A stretch of 64,000 nucleotides of DNA, from positions 155,044 to 219,043 of the forward strand of contig NZ_BSOA01000014.1 of the NCBI RefSeq assembly GCF_030160275.1. Direction: 5' to 3'. Below are positions 46,833 through 54,078 of this stretch, one piece after another (the stretch's first letter is position 1; each line of letters starts with the position of its first letter). The notes under the pieces are model-generated. The model saw only the letters and a list, made by a program, of their open reading frames with translations, was not told where the DNA came from and ran no database searches. Source of the stretch: Dyella flagellata (GTDB lineage Bacteria; Pseudomonadota; Gammaproteobacteria; Xanthomonadales; Rhodanobacteraceae). The position numbers and the translations under genes were made by a program.

Positions 46833-47246
46833 ATGGCAAGCTTGTTACCAGGGCTGTTGCTAGTGCTGGCGATCTGGGGTGCGGTACTGGTTGCTCGCCA
46901 CATGCTGCAAAGCTCTGTTCGGGAGCTGCTGGGAGCCTCCTTTGTAGGCCAGCGTGTGGTCTTGGATGGCAAAGAAGTCATCTCGGATGATCTTCAGATC
47001 CTTTACCGATGGCCGGCCATGGCCATGAGAGATGGCCTTGGCGGTTTTACCATGTTGAGCGCCCAATGGCTTTGTCGAGCGCGCGATGGAAGTTATCTGC
47101 TGGCCATGGCGACGGGTTCAAGCAAATTGGGCGATGGCTCAGTGCATTGGTCCTGGCGTCAGCTTACTGGAGAGCAAGCAAGGGCGTCCTTGCGCAGCAA
47201 ACGGAAAACTTACCAAGCAGTATTTGGCCAGCCATCGGCGAATTAA
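46833..47246 (+). CDS. Small single-span membrane protein of unknown function
   Basis: A 137-residue protein with one N-terminal membrane segment (about 3-22) and a cytoplasmic-type, basic C-terminal part. The C-terminal stretch WLCRARDGSYLLAMATGS suggests a short beta domain. I do not recognise it. Directly behind the exported-protein gene (2 bases), so the pair is probably co-expressed. Convergent with the LuxR-type regulator. Confidence 0.65.
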   Translation: MASLLPGLLLVLAIWGAVLVARHMLQSSVRELLGASFVGQRVVLDGKEVISDDLQILYRWPAMAMRDGLGGFTMLSAQWLCRARDGSYLLAMATGSSKLGDGSVHWSWRQLTGEQARASLRSKRKTYQAVFGQPSAN

Positions 47247-47308
47247 AGCGATGCGAACGCTTGATCAAGGCGCTTGAACGGGGATGTTGCAGGGATTTTC
47301 CTGGCGGG

Positions 47309-47971
47309 CTATTTCCCCAGGTCGACGCTACGGCAATATTCCAGTAATTCCTGATTGGTGGACAGGCCCAGCTTGGTTTGCGCGCTGCGCTTGTGCCGGC
47401 TGATAGTTTTGCGGCTACGGTTGAGGCGCTCGGAAATCTGCTGGGAGGTGAGGCCTTCGTAGGCAAACAAGCGCAGCACTTCCAGCTCGGCCTGGGTAAG
47501 TCTTGGAGTGGCGCCTTGTTCGCCATGCAGTTCGCGGCTGGTGAGCAAAGTGCGTAGCGATGGACTCACGTACTGCCGGCCTTGTCTCACACTATGCAAA
47601 GCCAGACCAAGCTCGCTGATTTCGCCTTCCTTCTCTATCAACCCCTTGACGCCCTTTTGCAACAAGGTACTCAAGACCCCCGCGTTGCGCAGGGCCGTGA
47701 TCACCACAATGGGTTTGTCAGGATAAGTGCGAAGGATGCGCTCGATCAGGTACAGCCCGTCGCGGCTCTGCTCGTCAGGCATGGATAAGTCGGTCATGAC
47801 GATGTCGCAAGCCGTGTCGGCCAGGACCTGGAACAATTCCATGGGCGAACTGGCTTCACCCACCACCTTCGCCAGGCGATTGGATTCCAGCATAAGGCGG
47901 ATGGCATAGCGGACGATCGGATGGTCATCGGCCAGCACGACCGTCGGCACGATACGTTGCGCATCACTCAT
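47309..47971 (-). CDS. LuxR-type response regulator (RcsB-like)
   Basis: A 220-residue regulator. Receiver about 8-130 with acidic pair ADDHP and phospho-acceptor Asp61 (VMTDLSMPDE), then a LuxR-type helix-turn-helix at about 153-212 (LTQAELEVLRLFAYEGLTSQQISERLNRSRKTISRHK). The sequence, with ADDHP and LSMP, resembles RcsB and similar envelope-stress regulators. No cognate kinase lies next to it. It is downstream of the YadA-like gene on the same strand, with 395 bases and a terminator between. Confidence 0.9.
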   Translation of the reverse strand: MSDAQRIVPTVVLADDHPIVRYAIRLMLESNRLAKVVGEASSPMELFQVLADTACDIVMTDLSMPDEQSRDGLYLIERILRTYPDKPIVVITALRNAGVLSTLLQKGVKGLIEKEGEISELGLALHSVRQGRQYVSPSLRTLLTSRELHGEQGATPRLTQAELEVLRLFAYEGLTSQQISERLNRSRKTISRHKRSAQTKLGLSTNQELLEYCRSVDLGK

Positions 47972-48366
47972 CCCTTACCCCTTTGGCTTGATCTCGATGC
48001 AAGGTTTCCGGTGCTGGCTTGGCTGATAGGCGACATAGGATTTCTACAAGAACTGCGCTTGGTTCTTATTCTTTTTAGCACCGACCTTCCATGCCGTTAT
48101 CGCCCGCCGACCTTTTAACGCCCCAACAGGGGCACGCCGGATGTTCAAGCCAGATTGCGATTTTATAGCCGCAATCGGGACGCTACGCTAACGAAGTGTA
48201 AACGGGAAGCAAAGCGGGCAAATCAGGCCCATGGCTTCAATCCTGCAAAGAAAATGCCCCCGGCAGGTCGCCAAGGGCATGGATGGCAAGGGGTAGGGAT
48301 CATGCAGCGGAGTCAATAGATGGTCGGATCTGCAGCCAGATGCTTTTCCGTAAAGGTATTACCGGA
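47972..48366. other. Intergenic region upstream of the LuxR-type regulator
   Basis: 395 bases. It holds the terminator of the YadA-like gene (48250-48280) and, nearer the regulator, a 7-bp hairpin (48153-48159 with 48170-48176). The regulator promoter should lie at 47972-48150 on the minus strand. I saw no gene. Confidence 0.55.
48250..48280 (-). terminator. Intrinsic terminator of the YadA-like gene
   Basis: An 11-bp stem with two G-U pairs (48254-48264 with 48270-48280) and a 5-base loop, followed on the minus strand by TTTTCTTT. It lies 87 bases past the stop. Confidence 0.85.
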
Positions 48367-49395
48367 TTACCAACCGACCGCCACACCGGCGCCCGCCGAG
48401 GTGTCCTTGCCCGTGGTCGATGCGCCAACGGAGAGGTTCACGCGTGTTCCAAACCGGTGCGAAATGCCTACCGCCAGGGCGGTCTGGCCGTTTTGATAAC
48501 CGACGCCCGCACCGACCCGATTGGTCGCGTCCACGCCAGCGGCGCTGAAGGCCATCTGGCCATAGGCCGCAGTCATGGCGCCCATGCCATCGATGCGGCG
48601 ATCAACTCGCCTAAACTGGTCGCTTGCCCAGTTGTGTTCGCTGCCGACGGCATCTTGCACCTGGCCCCAGTTGGCCGCATCCGTGCGTTCCGTGCCTGGC
48701 GCCACATTGGTGATCTGGCGCTCATGGCCCGGCGAACCTACCGAAACCGAGTTGTCGCGGTCGGCGACCGAGTCGCTGCCCAGTGCCACCGAATTGTTGC
48801 CTGGTGCGCTCGCATTCGGGCCTATTGCGGAGCTGTTGGTGCCGGTTGCCGTAGCGCCGGCGCCGATCACGGCCCTGTCCATATCTTGCTGGATCGAGGA
48901 CACGCGGCCGTCGATGTTGACCATGCCCTTGACGATCATTCCGGCGTCTTTGTCTTGACGAGCGTCGACGTCAGCGATATGCGCTGCGTTGTCAGTCACG
49001 CGACCGTCGATGTTGGCCATGCCCTTGACGATCATCCCGGCGTCCTTGTCTTCACGGTTGTCGATCGCTTTGATCTTTGCGGAATTGTCGTCAACGTCAT
49101 TGCCGACTTTGTTGATCACCTTGCCGAGAAAATCGCTATAGGTGCGTGCGTCGTTAGCGATGTCGGAAGTATTGGTCTCGACCGCCGTCACTCGCTTCTC
49201 GATGTCGGCAAGTCTGCTGGTCACGTCTGAAGCATCTTTCGCCATCGCAGCATGACTCACGCTCAAACCAAGCGCCATGGCGATGGCGAGGCTTGCCATG
49301 GTCGCTGTCTTCTTTTTGCGACCACCGGTCAGTTCGGACGCCACCACCCATTTGCGGGAGGCCTCATTCCACACAATGCGATAATTCCTATTCAA
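48367..49395 (-). CDS. Short YadA-like trimeric autotransporter adhesin
   Basis: A 342-residue protein. The N-terminal MNRNYRIVWNEASRKWVVAS is an extended signal peptide region (ESPR) of type V secretion, cleaved near residue 52. A coiled-coil passenger follows, with a 17-residue repeat (DKDAGMIVKGM-NIDGRV) at about 117-133 and 149-165, a few YadA head-type repeats (NSVALGSDSVA, about 180-220), a neck (ITNVAPGTERTDAANWGQV) and a YadA membrane anchor from about 262. The passenger is very short for an adhesin. A surface-attachment role is inferred. Confidence 0.9.
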   Translation of the reverse strand: MNRNYRIVWNEASRKWVVASELTGGRKKKTATMASLAIAMALGLSVSHAAMAKDASDVTSRLADIEKRVTAVETNTSDIANDARTYSDFLGKVINKVGNDVDDNSAKIKAIDNREDKDAGMIVKGMANIDGRVTDNAAHIADVDARQDKDAGMIVKGMVNIDGRVSSIQQDMDRAVIGAGATATGTNSSAIGPNASAPGNNSVALGSDSVADRDNSVSVGSPGHERQITNVAPGTERTDAANWGQVQDAVGSEHNWASDQFRRVDRRIDGMGAMTAAYGQMAFSAAGVDATNRVGAGVGYQNGQTALAVGISHRFGTRVNLSVGASTTGKDTSAGAGVAVGW

Positions 49396-49889
49396 AAGTA
49401 TTCTCCTTAATTGAAAAAATGTCTGGAACGCTCTTCCCTACGGCGCGGGTGGGCAGGCCCGCGCCCTGAAATGTCTGCGTTGACATCGGGCTCTCGGCGC
49501 AGCGATGCCGCTGAGGCAGTGCACGGGCCCTAAGGGAAAAACCTCCGTCCTTGGAGAGACCTTTGTTTGTTGGCAAAGGCGGTTCCGTTCGATTCACCCG
49601 CTGTCGGGTCTGCTTGCCGTTAGCGGGTCAGGAAATGATGGAATATTGTTAAAAATAGTACGATAGGATTTGTCTCATTGGATTTGGCCGGTTGGGGCTT
49701 TTTCGCCAGAAGTTTTGGTGCGCGATGCCATCAAGCAAGAAGGCAGATATCGAAGGGCCGGATCTGTCGCTTCAGGCACGCACTGCTGAATGCACGCAGG
49801 TGATCGCTGGATTTGTAGATGCATCAGGCGTGTATGGTCATGCCTGAAGAGGTGTGGCGTGCTGCGTTCGAGATGGCGGGTCCAGCTCC
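49396..49889. other. Intergenic region upstream of the YadA-like gene
   Basis: 494 bases. The part near 49640-49680 is AT-rich (ATATTGTTAAAAATAGTACG) and on the minus strand could hold the adhesin promoter, about 250 bases ahead of its ATG, which would give a long leader. Small open frames here (for example 49675-49917 and 49388-49597 minus) show no family features and are not called. Confidence 0.5.
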
Positions 49890-50813
49890 CTAGACTTCCG
49901 TAAACGGCATGCCGCACCTGCGGCGATAAGCTTGATGGAAACCCGCCGTGTGATGCAGCTGCTCGCCTTCCGCCAGATTTTCAACGGCCGCGATGTGGCC
50001 GAGGAAAAACGTGTGCAAGCCAATCTCCCGACTGTGCACGATGGACAGCTCCCGAACTTGCAGTGCGGCTGTCACGGCGGGAATGCCAAATTGGCGCGAA
50101 GCTTGAACCGGGAACGGCAGTGCTTGCCAATCCTGCAGCGGCTGCTTGTGATGCTCGCTGAGCTTGTAAACAATCGCTTTCATCGACGCGGGCACGCTGG
50201 ATAAAGCAACCTGCCGAACTTCGCGCATGATGGGTTGGGAAACGTTGGTGCTGCGTAGCGCCAGCGAAAAAAGCCCGCTGCGCTCCAGCGGACCTATCAG
50301 GTCCATGGGAAAGATGTTTCGATGGCCTGGCGCGTTGACCGAGACAAGCACCACCGGACGCGGACGCAGGTACGCGATCATCAGCCGCTGCGCTGCGGCC
50401 GGTTCCATATTCAAATGGCTCGATGCGCGGCTTTTCATCATGCTCCGGTTCTGCAACCACGCGTTCCACGAGCGATGAGGCCATCCGAGGCAGCGGTGTG
50501 CGCCAGCTATGACGTGGTAGAGGGTGATGGAAGCCTCAGCCGTAACAATCGAATCTGCCCGCGCCAGGCGCAAAGCGCCCAGATTCCTCCCGGTCGCGCT
50601 ATCGCTGTACTCCAACACAGGACTTTGACCGGCATCGAGGCTGGTCGCGATCATGAGCGGGTTTAATGAAGCCACCGTGTGGTCCGAGGTCACGTCTACC
50701 GACTGGCCATCCCATCGCAAGGCGGCGACGACTATCCGCGACGGAGGAGCAATGGCAACCGGGGACCATTGCGGTAGAGGACGCACGAACGGCCTTAGCA
50801 AGTCCTTGAGCAT
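49890..50813 (-). CDS. Flavin reductase-like (FMN-binding split barrel) protein
   Basis: About 307 residues. The region about 150-270 (RPRPVVLVSVNAPGHRNIFPMDLIGPL, then HHKQPLQDWQALPF) follows the flavin reductase/DIM6-NTAB split-barrel plan. The N-terminal 130 residues are a separate part I do not recognise. ATG 50813 is chosen since the upstream frame overlaps the methyltransferase gene. One base separates it from that gene, so both are one transcript. FMN or FAD binding is likely; the partner reaction is unknown. Confidence 0.72.
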   Translation of the reverse strand: MLKDLLRPFVRPLPQWSPVAIAPPSRIVVAALRWDGQSVDVTSDHTVASLNPLMIATSLDAGQSPVLEYSDSATGRNLGALRLARADSIVTAEASITLYHVIAGAHRCLGWPHRSWNAWLQNRSMMKSRASSHLNMEPAAAQRLMIAYLRPRPVVLVSVNAPGHRNIFPMDLIGPLERSGLFSLALRSTNVSQPIMREVRQVALSSVPASMKAIVYKLSEHHKQPLQDWQALPFPVQASRQFGIPAVTAALQVRELSIVHSREIGLHTFFLGHIAAVENLAEGEQLHHTAGFHQAYRRRCGMPFTEV

Positions 50814-50814
50814 C

Positions 50815-51444
50815 TCAGAGTCGCCGGAACAGTAAAAACATGTACAGGTCGGTAGCCAAACGCAAGCCACGCGGAGTAACGCGTTCCAGCCGGAAGTACG
50901 GTGTCGCAGCCCGCGCCACCACACGGGGTACGAATCGGTGGATGCTGCTTTCGCTTGGAATGGCGTAGTGGCCGCGCCGCAGGAGGTTTACCAGGTTCTT
51001 TCGCCACCAGTCGTAACGCGCATCGCCGAGATAATAAGGATTGAGCATGCTGGCCAGGACAAAGCCATCCTGGTGAACCACGCGCGACAGCTCCTCAAAG
51101 AGCGGAGCGTGATCGGCGAAATGGTTGAGCACGGCAAAGTTGGCCGTGACTCCCTGCACCTTGCAGGCGAGCGGCGACGAAATCGGAACAATGGTTTCCT
51201 GGGCGATTTCGTCACGGCAATGCCGTGCCAAATAATCGCGCATGGCTTCGGAGGGCTCGTACACAAAAGTACGGTGTCCTCGGGCGGCAAATGTCTTTGC
51301 GTCAATGCCCGTGCCGGCACCGAATTCGAGCACATCGGCGCCCTTCGGTAGCAAGTCCAGCGCCATCCTCTGGAATCTGTCCCGCACCATTTGGTCCCGT
51401 GGCGAGCTCAGGATGACTTGGTGGTACTGCGCTCCGGTATGCAT
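50815..51444 (-). CDS. Class I SAM-dependent methyltransferase
   Basis: A 209-residue methyltransferase with motif I VLEFGAGTGIDAKTF near residues 38-52 and the acidic end of strand 2 in VYEP. The acceptor substrate cannot be predicted. It is the first gene of a two-gene unit with the flavin reductase-like protein, an arrangement also seen in small-molecule tailoring operons, but no core biosynthetic enzyme is nearby. Confidence 0.83.
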   Translation of the reverse strand: MHTGAQYHQVILSSPRDQMVRDRFQRMALDLLPKGADVLEFGAGTGIDAKTFAARGHRTFVYEPSEAMRDYLARHCRDEIAQETIVPISSPLACKVQGVTANFAVLNHFADHAPLFEELSRVVHQDGFVLASMLNPYYLGDARYDWWRKNLVNLLRRGHYAIPSESSIHRFVPRVVARAATPYFRLERVTPRGLRLATDLYMFLLFRRL

Positions 51445-51728
51445 TTGGTTGGTTGGCCTGGCATGGTTTGAGCCCGAGTGGCGCGTAGAGGGATCTTTCC
51501 CGCGGATTGAAACGGCTCTTCGCGGGTGGGTGCCGGTCTAGCCATGGAAGGTTGCAAGAGGGCCGGTCATCGCCTGGGGTAGGACTGCGCTGGCATTGTT
51601 TCGGGTTCGCATGTACAAGGGCATACGGGAGCGGACGGCTGCACGGCCGGCGCCGCGAGGGGAGCTTGTTTTCTTAACTGCCGGCTGCTTACTCGCGGCC
51701 GGCTTTCTTCACGCTCGAAGGGGAAAGC

Positions 51729-52112
51729 ATGAGCAGCGACAATCCGTATGAGGCACCACAATCCCAAGTGGATGATCGTCCACTGTCCGACAGCGCCGAC
51801 CTGCAACAAATCGCCAGTGGGCAGAAGCTGGTGATCTATTCGATCATCCTGAATTTTGTGACCATGGCGGCCCGGAATTCCGGCGGCTTGGCGCTAGCCC
51901 TGAGTCTTGTCGCCTTGGTGATGGCGATCATCGGCATCGTCCGCCTTTGCGGAGGCTTCGGTCATGCCACCAGTACCAAGGTGCTGCTGGTGATCGGATG
52001 CTTCGTGCCGCTCGTCAACCTGGTGATTCTGGTGGTGTTGAGCATGAAGGCCACCAGCCGGTTGCGGGAGGCCGGATATAAGGTGGGCCTGCTCGGGGCG
52101 TCACCGCCTTAA
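51729..52112 (+). CDS. Small membrane protein, NPYEAP-type
   Basis: A 127-residue protein with a soluble head opening SSDNPYEAPQS and about three membrane helices (about 35-55, 56-75, 85-107). The NPYxAP start is common to a group of small bacterial membrane proteins of unknown role. An AGGGGA site precedes the ATG. Confidence 0.75.
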   Translation: MSSDNPYEAPQSQVDDRPLSDSADLQQIASGQKLVIYSIILNFVTMAARNSGGLALALSLVALVMAIIGIVRLCGGFGHATSTKVLLVIGCFVPLVNLVILVVLSMKATSRLREAGYKVGLLGASPP

Positions 52113-52220
52113 CAAGATCGTCGAGGGCGAGCTTGCACAGTCAAGCGAGAGTGCCTTTGTGACTCCTCCTCTGCAGCAGGCAGAGGAGGAGCTGAAGCTT
52201 TTCGGCCTACGCTCCAAGAA

Positions 52221-52409
52221 TCAAGGCGTACGCGCGCGTTCCGTCGGCCACTGGCTGAATGCAAACACGTACAGCATGATGATATTCACCAGCGGCAAGA
52301 AGATCAGCAGCGACCAGGCGCCGTGGTAGCCGGCTTTCGAGACGACCCTCCAGGCCGGAATCACGGCCAGGATGGCGGCGAGCAGTCCAAAGAACGGATG
52401 CGGATGCAT
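52221..52409 (-). CDS. Small two-helix membrane protein
   Basis: A 62-residue protein with two hydrophobic segments and the pattern IPAWRVVSKAGYHGAWSLLIFLPLVNIIMLYVFAFSQWP, typical of small membrane proteins found beside or fused to DUF805/DUF5684-type domains. GAGGG lies before the ATG. Function unknown. Confidence 0.72.
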   Translation of the reverse strand: MHPHPFFGLLAAILAVIPAWRVVSKAGYHGAWSLLIFLPLVNIIMLYVFAFSQWPTERARTP

Positions 52410-52484
52410 AAGCCCTCACTTTCCTCTTCGGCTCCCGATTGGAGTAGGTTCAAGCTTAGCCGGAGTACGGGGCGGCAGCAGTCC

Positions 52485-52661
52485 TCAGGCGGCGTCTTCG
52501 GTAGCCAGCCAGGGTGCCGGGGGGCTCTCGCCTTGACGGGCGGCCTGTTGGCGCAGCCATTCGTCCTGGATGCGTTCGGAAACCAGGCAGGGCTCGCCCA
52601 TGCGGCAGCGGGAGCAGGATTGATTGTGCAGCATCAGTGCTGCGACGACGGATGTGGTCAT
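52485..52661 (-). CDS. Small Cys-containing protein (58 residues)
   Basis: An ORF of 58 codons on the minus strand starting ATG 52661 with GGGGA 9 bases before it. The product has CSRCRMGEPC (three Cys at 16, 19 and 25) and a helical end ERIQDEWLRQQAARQG. Codon use is like the neighbours. The Cys spacing could hold a metal, but no family is recognised. Located between two other small minus-strand genes. Confidence 0.55.
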   Translation of the reverse strand: MTTSVVAALMLHNQSCSRCRMGEPCLVSERIQDEWLRQQAARQGESPPAPWLATEDAA

Positions 52662-52706
52662 GGTCGTATTTCCCCGGGGCCCCGCAGGACAAGGGCCTTG
52701 ATCAGC

Positions 52707-52976
52707 TTATCGGCTCGGGATCGATAAGCTTGAATCGATGTCGGCCGCCGCGAGTATCCAGCGGCTTGGCGTCGAAATGCCGTGGGCCGCCAGCGTTTCG
52801 TAGATGCGTTCGGTCACCCAGTCATAGTGGTCGAACGGGACGTGATCGCGGATCGCGTCGGCTCGCTCCAGGAACTCGACCCAGAATGCGGCGCCTGGGT
52901 TCTGCTTCAGCAGTTGCGGCACGACGCGGGCCAGTTCGGCCAGCTGTTGTTCGGTTTCCTGCATGGTCATGGGCAC
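52707..52976 (-). CDS. Hypothetical protein, 89 residues
   Basis: A mostly helical soluble protein (ETEQQLAELARVVPQLLKQNPGAAFWVEFLERADAIRD). No family is recognised. ATG 52970 is an alternative start. The reading frame has the usual GC-rich codon bias, which supports it as a real gene. Confidence 0.62.
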   Translation of the reverse strand: MPMTMQETEQQLAELARVVPQLLKQNPGAAFWVEFLERADAIRDHVPFDHYDWVTERIYETLAAHGISTPSRWILAAADIDSSLSIPSR

Positions 52977-53088
52977 GGCATCACCAAGTTCGGGTAGCCA
53001 GGATCATCGGCCGGCGTAGGCCGCTATAAAGGGAGACGTCTGGCTGCCCGAATTTTGAAATGGCGCCGGGTATGGGCCGCGGCCCTTC

Positions 53089-53433
53089 TTAGTGCTCCGC
53101 CTGATGGGCGTTTACCGCGTCCATCACTCGGGCCGAATACACCAAGGCGGCGCCCGCATTGAGGGCGATGGCCACACCCAGGGCCTCGGCGATTTCCTCG
53201 TGGCTGGCGCCGTGTTTCAGCGCTTCACCGGTGTGCACCGTAATGCAGCCGTCGCAGCGGGTGGTCACGGCTACGGCGAGGGCGATCAGCTCGCGGGTCT
53301 TGGCATCCAGGTGGCCGGTCTTTTGGCCGGCCTTGGACAGGGTCTGGTAGCCGGCGACGGTGTCGGGACTGAGCTTGCCAATCTCGCCGATACGGCCCAT
53401 TAGTTGCTTGCGGTAATCCAGCCAGTCGAGCAT
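53089..53433 (-). CDS. Carboxymuconolactone decarboxylase/AhpD family protein
   Basis: A 114-residue helical protein of the CMD family with the CxxC motif RCDGCITVH (near residues 60-66) and the following His, as in AhpD-type alkylhydroperoxidases. Peroxide or disulfide chemistry is likely. ATG 53433 gives the normal family length; the longer frame to 53565 is not used. Confidence 0.88.
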   Translation of the reverse strand: MLDWLDYRKQLMGRIGEIGKLSPDTVAGYQTLSKAGQKTGHLDAKTRELIALAVAVTTRCDGCITVHTGEALKHGASHEEIAEALGVAIALNAGAALVYSARVMDAVNAHQAEH

Positions 53434-53567
53434 GGGAAAGATCCTCGCTGTGGTGAATGGCAGCGAGGCGCAACACCAGGCTGCTGCTTCCTCATCATGC
53501 GCTCTTGCACGGGGCAGTACATGTGCGCGGGCAGGGCGGCAGGGAAAAACGGGTCTTCGGCTCAAAC

Positions 53568-54056
53568 CTAGGGCGTATGCTCCGCCGGCCTTACCGGCGG
53601 GTGAGCCGATGATGCCGGCACCACCGCGACCGCGCTCACTTCGAGCATCACATCCTTGCGAAACAGGCTTTTCACTTCCACCAGGCTGGCGGTAGGCATG
53701 GGGTCGCGCATGTATTCGTTGCGGATTTTGCGATACGTATCAACCTGTGCCATGTCGGTCACGTACGTGGTCATTTCGACGACGTCGGAAAAATTCGCGC
53801 CGCCCGCGGCGAGTGCGGCTTTGAGGTTCTCAAAGGTCTGTCGTACCTGTGCAGCGAAATCGTTGGCGCCGACCAGTTGGCCATGCCGGTCCAGCGGTAC
53901 CTGGCCGGCGATGTACACCGTGCGGCCACCGTCGACGGTGATGACGTGGGTATAACCGTGTGGTGCGCCCAGGGCGGCCGGATTGATATGTTGCACGCCG
54001 GCCAAGGATGCAGCGGCAGGCAGTACAAGCAGCAACGCGAGGAGGATGGACTTCAT
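53568..54056 (-). CDS. Exported RidA (YjgF) family protein
   Basis: A 162-residue protein: signal peptide (about 1-20, MKSILLALLLVLPAAASLAG) and a RidA domain (YIAGQVPLDRHGQLVG, then LVEVKSLFRKDVMLEVSAVA). Cytosolic RidA deaminates reactive enamines; the Arg of that site appears as Lys (FRKDVMLEV) shifted relative to RidA, so the activity may differ. Export of this family is less common. GGAG precedes ATG 54056. Upstream gene: the PAS hybrid kinase, 22 bases away. Confidence 0.85.
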   Translation of the reverse strand: MKSILLALLLVLPAAASLAGVQHINPAALGAPHGYTHVITVDGGRTVYIAGQVPLDRHGQLVGANDFAAQVRQTFENLKAALAAGGANFSDVVEMTTYVTDMAQVDTYRKIRNEYMRDPMPTASLVEVKSLFRKDVMLEVSAVAVVPASSAHPPVRPAEHTP

Positions 54057-54078
54057 CGGCGACTCCGCGTGGACGAAT

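Noticed and set aside
49675..49917. 80-residue minus-strand frame downstream of the flavin reductase-like gene
   Set aside because: No family features, overlaps the reductase 3' end and lacks a ribosome site.
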